Assembly (NCBI GenBank): GCA_029641185.1
Contig: JAPWGK010000003.1
Coordinates: 124,001 to 188,000 of the forward strand
DNA from: Pseudofabraea citricarpa
Taxonomy: Eukaryota > Ascomycota > Leotiomycetes > Helotiales > Dermateaceae
Direction: 5' to 3'
Length of the DNA stretch: 64,000 nt
In this document: one piece after another, positions 36,502-47,131 of the stretch
Position numbering within the stretch: the stretch's first letter is position 1
Layout of the letters: every line of letters starts with the position of its first letter
Made by a program: the position numbers and the translations under genes
The notes under the pieces: generated by a model
Databases searched by the model: none
What the model was told of the DNA's origin: nothing
What the model saw: the letters and a program-made list of their open reading frames with translations, nothing else

Positions 36502-37309
36502 ATGGAATCCAACCTACTTTCTACCACAAACGAGGAATTAATTCTGTTCTGTCAGAATAACCGCTCGGATGGTACAAAAATCGTAAAATTCTCGGATACT
36601 GTTGTCATCAAGTTCGGGATGGATGTGACTGCCAGCGAGGCTTCGAACCAACACTTTGTCTGGAAACATGCCGACCACAAAGTCTTCCATGTTCCCGAAG
36701 TCTACCGATTCTTCCAAGATTATTCTTTAGGACCACCTTTAGTTGTCGGTTATCTTGTGATGGAGTATATCAACGGCACAGACTTGTCTTCTTACCTAGA
36801 GACAGCTACTACCGGGGAACAAGACATTGTCGTTGACCGATTACTCTCGGCTCTTGATCATCTCGAAACTATACCTTGTCCGAACGGGCAGGGTCCTGGG
36901 TCGGTCGGGGGTGGGTGTCCACGTGGTTATCTATGGTCAGATAGTGGCATCAATGTGTCTTTCAACTCCACTGAAGCATTGAATGCATGGTTGAATGCCA
37001 GAATAGTAAACTTCCAGCCAAATATCCAACCAGATAGGCTTGACTTCACTTCTGCGCCGTTGGTTATGTGCCATACCGACCTTGCTCCTCGGAATATATC
37101 GAGGCTGAGCGATGCTAGACTGGGCCAACGCAGGTTTCTACCCTCGCGTGTTTGAAATCTACGCCTTCAGAACACGTGTTGATCGCGAACCTATCTTTAC
37201 AAAGATTCTTGAACGGCTTCCAAACGAAAGACACTATGAGAGGGAGATTCAACTCCTCGCAAAAGTCGAGAGCGTGATGCTTCGATTTGGGGATTCAATC
37301 AATTCGTAA
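36502..37309 (+). pseudogene. APH-like phosphotransferase, frameshifted
   Basis: From the ATG at 36502 the frame codes an APH-type N-lobe (VVIKFGMDVTASEAS, VPEVYRFF, VGYLVMEYINGTDL) and the catalytic loop VMCHTDLAPRN. The expected next motif, LDWANAGFYPRVFEI, follows after only about 22 bases and in another frame (37112 onwards). Family members usually have about a dozen residues between these motifs, so roughly 14 bases seem to be missing at 37097-37111; the gap is too short for an intron. The rest is intact to the stop at 37307-37309. This is a different subfamily from the two AIM9-like genes. If an RNA showed correction or if the base calls are wrong here, it would be a complete gene of about 270 residues. 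Confidence 0.65.
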
Positions 37310-37754
37310 GCATAGATCTAGACCCCTTGTTCATACATGAGAATAACCAGGCTAGGAACAACAAGAATAGACGTCTTGGTGTCGATGTTAAACAAGGTCA
37401 GTCTTTCAACATCTTCCAAGATTTCAAATCTCATGTAGCTTAATAGCATCAACCGCACCACCGCCGCCTCGGCCGAACGAATTTTCGAGATAGTTTCACG
37501 CTGTAATCAGTAGCGTATCCGAAACCGTTATCAGGAAGCTGCAGATGCATGTGAGGAAATCTTCAACGGAGAGGGTATTATTCATCAAGATAAGACCGGT
37601 TGAATTTCTCTCCTCTATCCAACCGAAGTGCAGATATCCACAAAAGGTTCCATAGGCGATGTCTAAGTCTGCAATTCATAAACCACCTTGCCACTATTAT
37701 ACTTCAACTCTGCTAAACTGCTCTTCTACCCCTAACATATCCACTCTTTCCAGG
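37310..37754. other. Intergenic region
   Basis: About 450 bases between the APH-like pseudogene and the convergent 209-residue gene. No gene seen. Confidence 0.4.
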
Positions 37755-38489
37755 CTAAAAGATTCCAGGCCAAGTTGACTTCTCCTCGCTCTTGTCTTCT
37801 TGCTGTAACTTCTGTTTCCAGAGATACTCCAAAACAAAAGTATTCGTCGTCACCAGATCATCCGCGTGCTCTTGATACGTTTTGGTATAGAAGTGCTCGG
37901 CAAACTCCTCGCCGTAGCGGTCTTCCGACTCATGCAGGCCACAGAAGAGGGCAAATTCAGGGCGCAGACCTTGGGTGAGACCGCCTCTGATGTATGATTC
38001 TAGAGAAAATCAGCCAGCAGGCTCGATTGCGCGAGTGGGCACCAAAAAGTGAAGATTTTGTCTCGACAATCATGGTATAGCGATGAAAATGGTAGGGGAC
38101 GAACCGTATGAGACATCCGGATCGTACTCGTCTCCCGCGTCTCGTTGCAGGTATATGTTCCTTAGCCGTCTGACGAGGGGGAAAGTGTAGCTGTCGAATT
38201 TCTTGTTTCTACTAGTGAACTGTTTCTTTTCCAACAACTGCGGCGGGTTGATCGCGTGAAGCTTTGTGTATTCATCCAGGATCCGCGTGACCATGTCGCC
38301 GTCCAGGCCAAGGAATTTTAGAATTTCTGCTTTGTCGTCGATTGCTGGGAGAGGGAGACCAGGGGTGTAGATGGGAATGCTGTCTTCGTCCAGCTGAGTC
38401 TCTGGAGGAAGCATCGGATGATGCTTGGGACCTCTTTCACGGATCTTCTCGAGTTCCGGCGTGACGACAAAGGAGGGTTTGGATGCCAT
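37755..38489 (-). CDS. Hypothetical protein, 209 residues
   Basis: Exons, in coding order, 38489-38105 and 37999-37755, closing in frame. Exon 1 starts MASKPSFVVTPELEKIRERG; exon 2 continues ESYIRGGLTQGLRPEFALFC and ends DKSEEKSTWPGIF. The intron has a GTTCGT donor, unusual but fixed by phase and by the quality of the second exon. The protein is soluble, charged, with helical stretches (AEILKFLGLDGDMVTRILDEYTKLHAI, EDRYGEEFAEHFYTKTYQEHADDL). No signal peptide, membrane segment or known domain recognised. Confidence 0.62.
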
Positions 38490-39217
38490 GATGGGCTGTG
38501 GCGTTTGACTCCGGCTCAGAGGAGAATAGTACTAGGGTACGAAATTCCAGCAGAGATTACGATTTGTTAAAATTCGCCCTCAGATGCGCGAGCCCTTTGT
38601 TCAAATACACACTGCCATGTTGGACGAGGCTGCGTCGACACGCTATATTTGGCTCGGACTTGGAAGAGGAGTTGGGTAAGACGCACCATGAGCAAACCAC
38701 CACAAGCGAGGGTATTACTCAGAGAGGCACCTCGCTTCTCTCCGAGGTAAAGGCTTACCGAGAGCTTTCTGTGGATTATCCAGCTTCCTATATGCTGGAT
38801 CATCCAGTAGAAATATCAACTTAATTTTATATTGTATATTATAATTCTAAGCAATAGTTATCTCAATTCCTCGCTCGCCCGTCTATGATCATGTCATTGG
38901 GGGTGCGGACCATCTATACCAGCATCTGAGGTGGGAAGGCATTAGCACCTACGTAACAATTCGTCAACACCCGCTCTCTAGAATTTCAAATAAGCAAATC
39001 TTAAAACGTTTATAACAGACTTCAGGAGTCGGGTTTTACTACCAGTTTCACCAAGTTTCACTGGGTTCAAGCTACCATATTATACCCACTTTGACCTGTA
39101 TATATACCACCCTTTAGACCTACTTTATTCTGCAATCGAGTCAGCCTTCAAGAATCCAACAGTTTATCAAATTATCGCAGTGTCCGACTGAACAAGACAG
39201 CCCCTATATACCGAGGG
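38490..39217. other. Divergent upstream region
   Basis: Between the 209-residue gene and the 145-residue gene. TATATATA at 39099-39106 belongs to the latter. An open frame at 38498-38824 begins without ATG and is not supported. Confidence 0.4.
39099..39106 (+). promoter_or_regulatory. TATA box of the gene at 39218
   Basis: TATATATA 112 bases before the start codon, followed by a leader with CCACCCTTTAGACC and CAAGAATCCAACAG, typical for a fungal transcript start. Confidence 0.5.
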
Positions 39218-39728
39218 ATGTCTCCTGTGCGAGGGGCAGGCGATATGTCAACGACGGCGACCAAGAAGCGAAAACAACGCAGCGAGCCGGCGATTTTCAC
39301 ATGCAGCTTGAGGAGACACAGGCCACTGCATACTTCAGCAACAACAAAGACTATGCTGGGCCGGGTGGCAAGATCATTAGACAGGAGCTCCCCAAGAGAG
39401 GCATACCAGCGCCGCAGGACAATCCATCAGTTTGACGACGTTCGTAGCGAGGATTGGTACCAGGTAAGGCTTTTCTGTTGGGCCGCTCCTGGCAGTGGCT
39501 GCTACTCTGCGGACATCAATACTAACCGAAGGCAAGCTTGTCGAGTCAAATCGCAGGAGAGAACATGGCGCAGGAAAGTTGAGAGGAATACACAATCGAG
39601 TATTTAAAGCTGCAGGATCGAGATTCGTGGCGGGAGAAAAGTTCAAGCCGGCGATGATGAGCGGAGAGTATGTGCAGCAGACCTCCTTTAAAGGGGCTGC
39701 GTTGGGTTCAACGACCTCATTAACTTAA
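39218..39728 (+). CDS. Small basic orphan protein, 145 residues
   Basis: Exons 39218-39463 and 39537-39728, intron GTAAGG to CAAG with a perfect TACTAAC branch site about 10 bases before the acceptor. Product is strongly basic (KKRKQRSEP, LRRHRPLH, ESNRRREHGAGKLRG) with no signal peptide, so nuclear localisation is plausible. No domain recognised. Support: TATA box at the right distance, consistent phase, good branch site. Against: no known family and short length. Confidence 0.5.
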
Positions 39729-40260
39729 CTTGGATATACCGCTTGAGGTGTGTAAGGCATGAAGATTCAAGCTGGATTGATCTTGCAGCTTGGATATGTC
39801 GTAACATAGGTATGATTGGTAATGCCTGCACTGAGTGATATGTGTACTCTCTTGGTCGAGGGAGCCTTGGAGGTACATAGTCAACCGTACACTTAGCTCT
39901 ATAGACTCTCTTGAATAAAGCCGCCGATTCGTAGGAGAGAGCACGTCCAGGTATCAATTCTTCGTCTCCCTCTATTTTATCCTGGGGATATCTGATGAGA
40001 TACACGGAAGTACATCACGAATACCTCCGCTAGAGGCAAGAGTCGTGGTTGACGATATATCAAAGTCCGGCTCTTATTAATCTCGCAACGCACGCCTACT
40101 CCTGCAACTCAGATCCAAAGTCCTCGTAAACTCTCCAGATAATTCCACCACTTCATAACCCGAGATCCTCTTGACCGTGACCAGAGAGACAGGATCCCAC
40201 TATCTCAGGTTGTCTTTACATGTATGTATAGGAGCGGCATCGAAGCTACTCGTGACCTGA
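39729..40260. other. Convergent 3' region
   Basis: About 530 bases between the 145-residue gene and the DFQG kinase. Short minus-strand frames at 39688-40005 lack features. No gene seen. Confidence 0.4.
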
Positions 40261-41082
40261 CTAAACCTCACCCCCAGTCGAGGAACAAAGACTCTCCTCA
40301 ACCCTCACCAGATCCCGCACCACCTCATCAGCACACTCATACTCCAAGCGCCAACACTTCGACACCACACGGCTGCACACATGCTCATCGGTCGGGAAGT
40401 CCAAGCCAGCAAACCTACGCGCGATCTTCTCGCCAGCCTCGAGATCATCATTCGCGATATCCGGGAAGACAGCACGTCCCAGCATGAGATAGTAGACCGT
40501 ACAACCAAGAGCAAAGAGGTCCGTCTTGACAGTAGCCAGGTCCGGGTTGTGCCTCCTGGGATAGGAGAAGCGGTAAGGCTCGCTGCTCCACCCATCCAGC
40601 AGCACCTCGCCATCGCTCGATACCTGCTTCCCCTGGAAATCGGCCAGCTTGACGTGGAGTCCCTCGTCGAGCAGGAGGTTCGAGGGCTGGATGTCGCAGT
40701 GCAGCACTCCACGCGAGTGGACGTGAGCGACTGCCTCGGCAGCCTCGCGAGCCCAAGCGACGCGCTGCAGTAGAGCGATGGACGGAGAGCCGGCGTCGGA
40801 TTCGAGATAATCAGACAGGTTTCCGTTCACGGCTCGCTCGAGGTAGATGCCCGTGCTCGTGAAGCCTTTGAGCCCGATGATGCGCTCGTGTGGGCCGACA
40901 ATCTCGAGAAGCTGCCGCTCGATTTCAAGCCGCACCACTTCTTCGCCTGGCCCGAGGGGGTACTTAAACACGGTTGATTCATCGACTTCTCCAATGAAGG
41001 CACTGCCGCCCGAGGCCAGCACCTGCTTCACCCCGGGAGGATAGTACTCCCGGTATATGATTGTTTCCATCTCATCTTCCAT
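40261..41082 (-). CDS. Short single-exon protein kinase with a DFQG motif
   Basis: 273 residues, no intron. Start MEDEMETIIYREYYPPG at 41082; a second ATG lies five codons in. The glycine loop is reduced (ASGGSAFIGEV), the lysine is in TVFKYPL, the catalytic loop is VLHCDIQPSNLLLD, the DFG motif reads DFQG, and the APE region is SEPYRFSYPRR, followed by KTDLFALGCTVYYLMLG. The catalytic Asp and metal-binding Asn are present. This pattern (DIxPSN plus DFQG) marks a group of small kinases found in many moulds and often multiplied. Role unknown. It has higher GC than the surrounding accessory DNA. Intact. Confidence 0.82.
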   Translation of the reverse strand: MEDEMETIIYREYYPPGVKQVLASGGSAFIGEVDESTVFKYPLGPGEEVVRLEIERQLLEIVGPHERIIGLKGFTSTGIYLERAVNGNLSDYLESDAGSPSIALLQRVAWAREAAEAVAHVHSRGVLHCDIQPSNLLLDEGLHVKLADFQGKQVSSDGEVLLDGWSSEPYRFSYPRRHNPDLATVKTDLFALGCTVYYLMLGRAVFPDIANDDLEAGEKIARRFAGLDFPTDEHVCSRVVSKCWRLEYECADEVVRDLVRVEESLCSSTGGEV

Positions 41083-41794
41083 GGCGGGCGATGATTGATC
41101 CTGGCTCTAGGGGCTAGACAGAGTGGATAGATGTGAGTAAGGGCGAAAAGAGGTGGGATTGACTACCTTTAAATAGGTCGAGTGGTCCGTGTGTTTGTGT
41201 TTACCTGGGGTTAAGCGATGATACCCTCCAATATACATGGAGTGTACAGAAATGCCTTGGATGACCAAGCAGCAACGTTGTTACTGCACCGAGGCGGACT
41301 TGGCAAGAATTTCTAGCTGGATTTGACCATGAATTCTGAGTAACCGTATGCGCGAGCGACTTTATGGAACTCAGCGGGTAGTGAGATGAAACGAATTGAT
41401 CGAGCTGGCTGGAAGAGTAGCCAGTCTCTGTACTTATATTCAACTACAAAACGAGCGTGAAGAGCTGGCCAAGCTACAGTACAAGATGAGGATACTCAGG
41501 TGATCTTGCTATGGGTACAGAGTAAGGAAATTATAAAGGCAAGGTTGTTCGCAGAAAAGGGTTGGTGAAGCTTAGTCATCCTGAATCCAACAGGCTCCAA
41601 TCCGCCAGCGGATTCTAGCCCTCTCTACTGCCCTTATTCAACCGAGCATTGTACTTGGATCCACTTTCAGCAACTTGCTCTGTGATATAGCAACATGCCC
41701 AAGGTAGCCTATCACATCTCGACTGACATCTACGATTTTATTAGCAGCAGTAATTTCGAAGGTTAGCCAAGCTCGAATACATACAAGACGTGCC
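41083..41794. other. Intergenic region
   Basis: Upstream region of the DFQG kinase (CTTTAAATAGG near 41160 is a possible TATA box on the minus strand) and 3' region of the small Cys-rich gene. No other gene seen. Confidence 0.4.
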
Positions 41795-41992
41795 TTAACA
41801 CTTTGGGCAGAAATGACCTGGAGTTCTGACCACAGAGCTGGCAAGATATACATCTTTGTATCCCGTGCATCTTGGGCCACCAGGTTGGGAGCATGAGACC
41901 AGTGTAATGAAGTTCTTGACATGTTTCTCCCCAAGCTTGGCGCAGTTTTGAAATGTTCTCGGGGCAATACGTCGCTGACACGTGCAAGTCAT
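41795..41992 (-). CDS. Small Cys-rich protein, 65 residues
   Basis: Starts MTCTCQRRIAPRTFQNC and ends HFCPKC. Seven Cys, with CxC at the start and CxxC at the end, suggest a small metal-binding fold rather than a secreted disulphide protein, since there is no signal peptide. TATATAAAG at 42143-42151 on this strand and a 150-base pyrimidine- and A-rich leader support transcription. The frame could run on through an intron near the stop codon, so the C-terminus is unsure. No family recognised with certainty. Confidence 0.42.
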   Translation of the reverse strand: MTCTCQRRIAPRTFQNCAKLGEKHVKNFITLVSCSQPGGPRCTGYKDVYLASSVVRTPGHFCPKC

Positions 41993-42142
41993 GGCGAGCG
42001 ATGCTTGAGCAACAAGTTGTACGAAGAGAGGGATAGTCGTGAGTTATACTTGAGAGAAGTAGAAGAGAGAATAGGCGGGTCTTGGTGGGATGAGTGCTGA
42101 GATGGTTGAGATTTTGGATGTGATATGGGTACTCAGAGGGCT

Positions 42143-42151
42143 CTTTATATA
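42143..42151 (-). promoter_or_regulatory. TATA box of the small Cys-rich gene
   Basis: TATATAAAG on the minus strand, about 150 bases before the start codon at 41992. Confidence 0.5.
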
Positions 42152-42523
42152 GGAGGGTACTCATCAGTGATAGCCACTGCCCAGTCTACTGAGGCATTCA
42201 GTCATCATCATCTACGCGCCATTTCTAGGTCGCGGCAAAGGCTCGATGCCCCAGTATGAGTAATAGATGGGACAATTTCGTCTTCGCAGGCTGATTCCCA
42301 ACCCGACCACCTCGGGAGCTAAGTATATTCCCAGGGCCACCGCCCAAGCTACCAACAGACTGTTCGGGCCCAGAAACATTTTCCAGCCATGTGATTCAAA
42401 GTAGCCTAAGAGCTGATACCTCATCCTGCTCTACAATATCCGATAGGAATAAAACAACAGCTGGAATATAATCTGATCACGTGCGCACGGATTTTGGTAT
42501 TCGGGCAGCTTTCAAACGGGACT

Positions 42524-42548
42524 GCCAGGCTGCCAGGCTGCCAGGCTG
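42524..42548. repeat. Short tandem repeat, three copies
   Basis: The unit is GCTGCCAG, three copies in a row, in non-coding DNA. Confidence 0.6.
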
Positions 42549-43347
42549 CGAGCGACGTAACTAGGTTGAATGCCCGGGCTACTGGATGGATAGTTCTTAG
42601 TTTCTCTTTCTCAAGCGTAGAGATCACAAGTGCGGCCGTCTTAATTCAACCACTCTTTCCAACCAGACACGGCGCGTGGATAGCTGTCCCCTGGAAAATT
42701 GGAATCGACATGTACGGCGCTTGAGGGCCGCTTGTACTTGCAAAGCTGGCCTTCTTTATATCGGTACTCTAGCACGAGCTAGAGAGCGGCCCATAATATA
42801 CGCGCGGCTAACTGGACCTGATGTATGTCTTGAATCTTGGTTATAAATCATATCTTTCCTCGCACACAACAGCAGTTCCAGGTCATAGACCAACACCTAA
42901 ACCTAATCCAAGAGAATCAAATCAGAAAAGATCTTTCTATTCAAGAATTCTACAAACCACATCTCCAAAGTCTCTCTAATTCTAGCGATAAGCGACAAGA
43001 AAAACAAAAACCACAAGCCAAGAGAAATCTTTTTTCCCCCATCGAAATCCCCAACCCAACCCGACCTGAGCCCTAAACAAAAAGTATACAAACGAGGGTA
43101 TAGAAAGGTAAAAGAGAAGAAGAATGATATGTACAAGGCAAAACCTTCCCCAGAAACCAAAAACCAAAAACCAGATAAACTCCTCTCCCCTCTTCTGCCC
43201 AAAACATAAATCCCCAAGAATCAAGATATCCAAAGAAGTGAAGTGAATCAAAACCAATCCCCCATCCCCTTTTCCCATCCACCAAAAAAATCATCAACCC
43301 ATCATTTCTCATTTCACCGCCCTTTCTCCTCAGCCCAAAAGAAAAAT

Positions 43348-44758
43348 TTAACACCCACCGACCCAAGTATTGAAGTTGGTCAACCCATTCGACAGGGTCG
43401 TCGTAGCTGTAATCTCGGCACCGGTACCATTCTTAATCACCTCACCCTGTCGAAGAACCTTGAACTCCACGACACCAGTCTGTCCATCGAATGCCTGGCT
43501 CCAGTGGTTGATACCCTTGGTGCCATTATAACTGACTGCCTGGTTATCACCAATCTGCACGGTGACGGTAGCGTCTTGCTTGAGCAGCGCTGTGAAGAAA
43601 ACCTTGTCCTGCATAACTTCTTCAGGGGATACGACATCCTGACCTTGGTCGGCAATATTGCCAGTTACGGACCCGAGAAGACCGCCGGAGACGGGTGAAG
43701 TGCGGTACCAGTATTGCATCTTATCTTCGGTGAGGGTGTAGTTGGTTCCTTTGTACTGCGAGATGTAGTACGGTAGCAGATCGCGCCATGAATCGTGGGG
43801 CATATCGGCCACGTAGATGTGTGAGCCTGCAGCGATTTCTTCCTCGGCGTGGACTGGACCGATGTAGTGTGCTTCTCCAAAATCATTCCACGTGACGATC
43901 CTGAGATTATTATTAGTCTCGAGTCTTTAGATACATGGCATCGAAACTTACTCAACAAAATCAGGCTTGACTTCCATGACTTGTTGCCATCGATCGGCCC
44001 AGAGATCATCTCCTCTCCAGACCCAATCTTGAGATCCCTCGGTGCTGTGGAAGAACCAGGGTGAGACTCCCATCATGTACGTCTTGGGGCTGACAGCTGC
44101 TTGCCATGCAAGATCAGTCTCATTGGTCATGTCAGTGGCTCCATTGGGCCACATATCCCAACTGACTATGTGATGTTAGACATGAAATCACGTGTGGGCT
44201 GAGTGACTTACAATGACCCTCGATATCTGGGAGAGCGGCCGTGATGCCACTGACACCCAGACTGGTCCAATCAGGAACAAAGTAAAGATCGCCCACGGCG
44301 GATCGGATCTGTCCCCCAGCAGCCCAATCCTGAATGTTGGCCGTGCCCTCGAAAGTGGACACGAAAGGAAGGCTGTTGTACAGGAAGTAAGCCGAGCTGG
44401 ATTTATACTTGTTCATATAGCTCTCGACGGATTCATCACCGACGGCTTTCCAAGGAGAACCACCGCCGAGATAATCGAAAGAGAAGAACAGAGTGAAGCC
44501 GGTCCCGTTGGTGGTGTGCAGCTCCTCGGCCGCCTGGAAAGCATTGGCCACCTGGGTGGGGATGTTGGTATCTGGATAAGCAATGTTCAAGGCAAAGGCA
44601 TCAATGCCCGCCTCGGCAGCGAGGTTGATATCGGTCTTCCACGTATCGACCGTGTGAGCTGCCGTGTTACCCACAACGACATGAGCGAAGACATATTTGC
44701 TGGAGACGACGGGGAGGCAGGCCGAAGCTAAGACGAGAAGAGACTTGAGTGAGACCAT
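43348..44758 (-). CDS. Secreted alpha-1,3-glucanase (mutanase), glycoside hydrolase family 71
   Basis: Exons, in coding order, 44758-44212, 44165-43952 and 43900-43348, closing in frame to 437 residues. The ATG at 44758 gives the signal peptide MVSLKSLLVLASACLPVVSS; an upstream in-frame ATG would bury it. GH71 landmarks: KYVFAHVVVGNTAAHT, GIDAFALNIAYPD, FSFDYLGGG, YFVPDWTSLG, HFSWDMWPNG across the first junction and VTWNDFGEAHYIGP across the second. The enzyme cuts alpha-1,3-glucan, the outer-wall polymer of moulds, and so works in wall remodelling, autolysis or attack on other fungi. No carbohydrate-binding module is visible. Both introns are under 50-55 bases. Intact. Confidence 0.9.
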
Positions 44759-46150
44759 GTTCAAAGGAGTGTTTGGTATTTGCAAGTGTGAATGTGCGTG
44801 ACTTGGTTGACCTTCTCAAAAGGAATGTGTAAAGCTCAAAAGAAAACTGGAAAGAGCTGGATGTGGATGCGTGTTTGCAAAGGAGTGTATGTATTGCTGA
44901 TTGTGTGCAAGAGAAGAAGAAAAAGAGATGCGATGTACCTGCTCAACCGTCAAGGGAGTGTGTAGTGGTGAGGAGAGAGGAGAGGAAAGACATGCAAGGT
45001 GGGAATACAGAGAATACTTATTCGAAACGGGAAACATGGTGGTGCAAACAGGAGCCCAGGAGCCAGGGCCAGGAACAGAAGGAAGGATACGATAGTGCAG
45101 TGTACAAGGACGACGGTCGGGTACAGTAGGTAGCGCCCTGCATCTGCGTCTGCAGCTCATCACATCACCATGTGGAGAGTGATCTTCTACGGCGGAGGCA
45201 TCTGAGGACCTGAAACCGAGAGAGAGAGAGATAGTAGACACGCACGTACATGGTTTTCTGAACAATCTAGATGTCTTCTCGCGCAGCTTGCTCTTCCACC
45301 CGGGACGTATCATGATGGGCAGCGCCACGACGATCTCTGCGGTGCCGTTGGCTGATTCGACGGGAGCTGGTGAAACAGTGAAACAAAAGAGAGAAGATCC
45401 GATACCAGGCAACCAGGGAACCAGGGAACCTAAGTTAGGCGCTTCTTTTCTGGCTGTTTGCGCGGGACACAGTGGACAGTGCACGACAGGTGTCCCCGAG
45501 ATTGTTGCAGGCGCCCGCTGTTGAAAATAAAGACGGCGACGGCCTAGCCTCGGAGCTGCAGGTACGCGCGGTTAGGTTAAGGAAGGGTATACGTGAGGGT
45601 GTACAGCGATAGCAGAGGTTTGCTTGCCGTGGTGAGGGGAAAGGGAAGGTGTTTGTCTGTATGTCAGTTGAGTTGCGGTGTGATGAGTTGAGTAGGTGAC
45701 TGAGTGATGATAAGCTGTTCTGTCATCCCATCTTTTCGGGACATGGGACATGGGACATGGGTGGCATGAAACAAACATCAGCAGAAAAGATCAGCTCAGC
45801 TCAGCAGGCGCAGGACCACTGAAAGAGGCCTCGCTAAGCAATCAACTTATCACTATCGCCCATCAACCCCCCTGCGTCCATCTATTTCCTCTTCTTTTCT
45901 TGCCCTGACATAAAAGGGTCGACGACACCCCTTTTTGAATGACCAAGTAGAGTCAGGCACAGACAGAACACGACGCTTCTCTCTCTCGGCCTCAGCTACA
46001 GAACAGAATACAGGGATCAAACTCCTCTTCCCTTCCCTTTCCTTCCCTTTCCTTCCCGGGGGGATCACGGGCCCAGGGCTTTATTTCTTCGGATGAACAT
46101 GAATCCCTTCCTTGTTTGCCCCTCTCGTTCAATTCAGCCCCCTCCTTCCT

Positions 46151-46180
46151 CAGCAAGCAAGCAAGCAAGCAAGCAAGCAG
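46151..46180. repeat. AAGC microsatellite
   Basis: About seven copies of a four-base unit. Confidence 0.8.
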
Positions 46181-46476
46181 ACAGAAAAGGAATCCATCTT
46201 ATCCAAAGAGACAAGCTGTCCTCAATTAGATATTTATCTAATCATGACAACCCCCTTCACCCTCGTATCCCGTACTCAAGACCCCACGAAATCCAATAAC
46301 TTCCCCTACAAAACACAAGCAGAAGCACGAGATTCGCGTACAGAGTTGTGCAGAGACCCGAACACCATCTATTAATTCCCTCTCTCCCGTCTTATTCAGC
46401 TCCACCCACGCCCACCAAAGTTAAACCAAGACCCAGAGCCCAAGGACACAGACCTACTACCCAGAGGCAAGCAAGC

Positions 46477-46499
46477 AAAAAAAAAAAAAAAAAAAAAAA
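46477..46499. repeat. Poly-A run
   Basis: 23 A in a row. Could mark the end of an old retro-insertion, but no target-site duplication was seen. Confidence 0.8.
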
Positions 46500-47070
46500 G
46501 AAGTGACGACGCGCAATCGCGACCTCGTCAGCCCGTCCGTGTACCGTCTCCCGTGTGCTCTACCCATTATCGCGCGCCTTATATCTCTCGGCAGCGCACG
46601 CACGAGTAGGTACCTACCTACCTAGGTACAGTACGGAAGTACAGTACCGTAGGTAGCGAGCAGCGGGAGAGAGAGAGAGTTCTATTAAATTACTTCCTAG
46701 CTTGCGACTCGCAGCTCGCATCATTTTATTTCCCCTCTCCTTTTACTATTGACCATAGCACATATCACAGCACACAGCGCAGTCGCAGTCAGCAGCCCTC
46801 GAGTTCATTCTTTTCCTTATCTTCGCACAACTCCAAGAATCCCTATGATCCAGCTCCTTTTCCCTTCTTCTCTTCTCTTCACTTCGATATCTTCTCCCTA
46901 AACCTGACCCTAATGCCAATCCCGATGCTGATGCTGATGCTGATGCTGAGCTGAGACGAGAACCTACCTAAGTAAGTACTTCTACCACCATCGAGGCGAG
47001 GCCATTCAATACCTTACCTTACGTGAGGTACCCGTCCGTGTATCGGTATCAGTATCGGTATCACCAAGGT

Positions 47071-47131
47071 CTTTTCTTCCTTTCTTTCTTTCTTCCTTTC
47101 TTTCTTTCTTCCTTTCTTTCTTTCTTTCTTG
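47071..47131. repeat. TTTC-rich microsatellite
   Basis: Interrupted TTTC/TTCC tetranucleotide tract. Confidence 0.8.

Larger units (their letters stand above)
41993..43347. other. Intergenic region, about 1.35 kb
   Basis: Promoter of the small Cys-rich gene on one side and 3' region of GH71 on the other. Holds a triple GGCTGCCA repeat at 42524-42548 and A/C-rich runs at 42880-43300. Overlapping minus-strand frames at 42900-43366 are products of this biased composition. Confidence 0.4.

Noticed and set aside
44816..45484. 222-codon frame, minus strand, upstream of GH71
   Set aside because: Ser/Pro/Leu-rich translation of a pyrimidine-rich region; begins well outside any good start context and has no domain.
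46477..46499. Poly-A run as the tail of a retroelement
   Set aside because: No reverse transcriptase remnants and no flanking target-site duplication seen.
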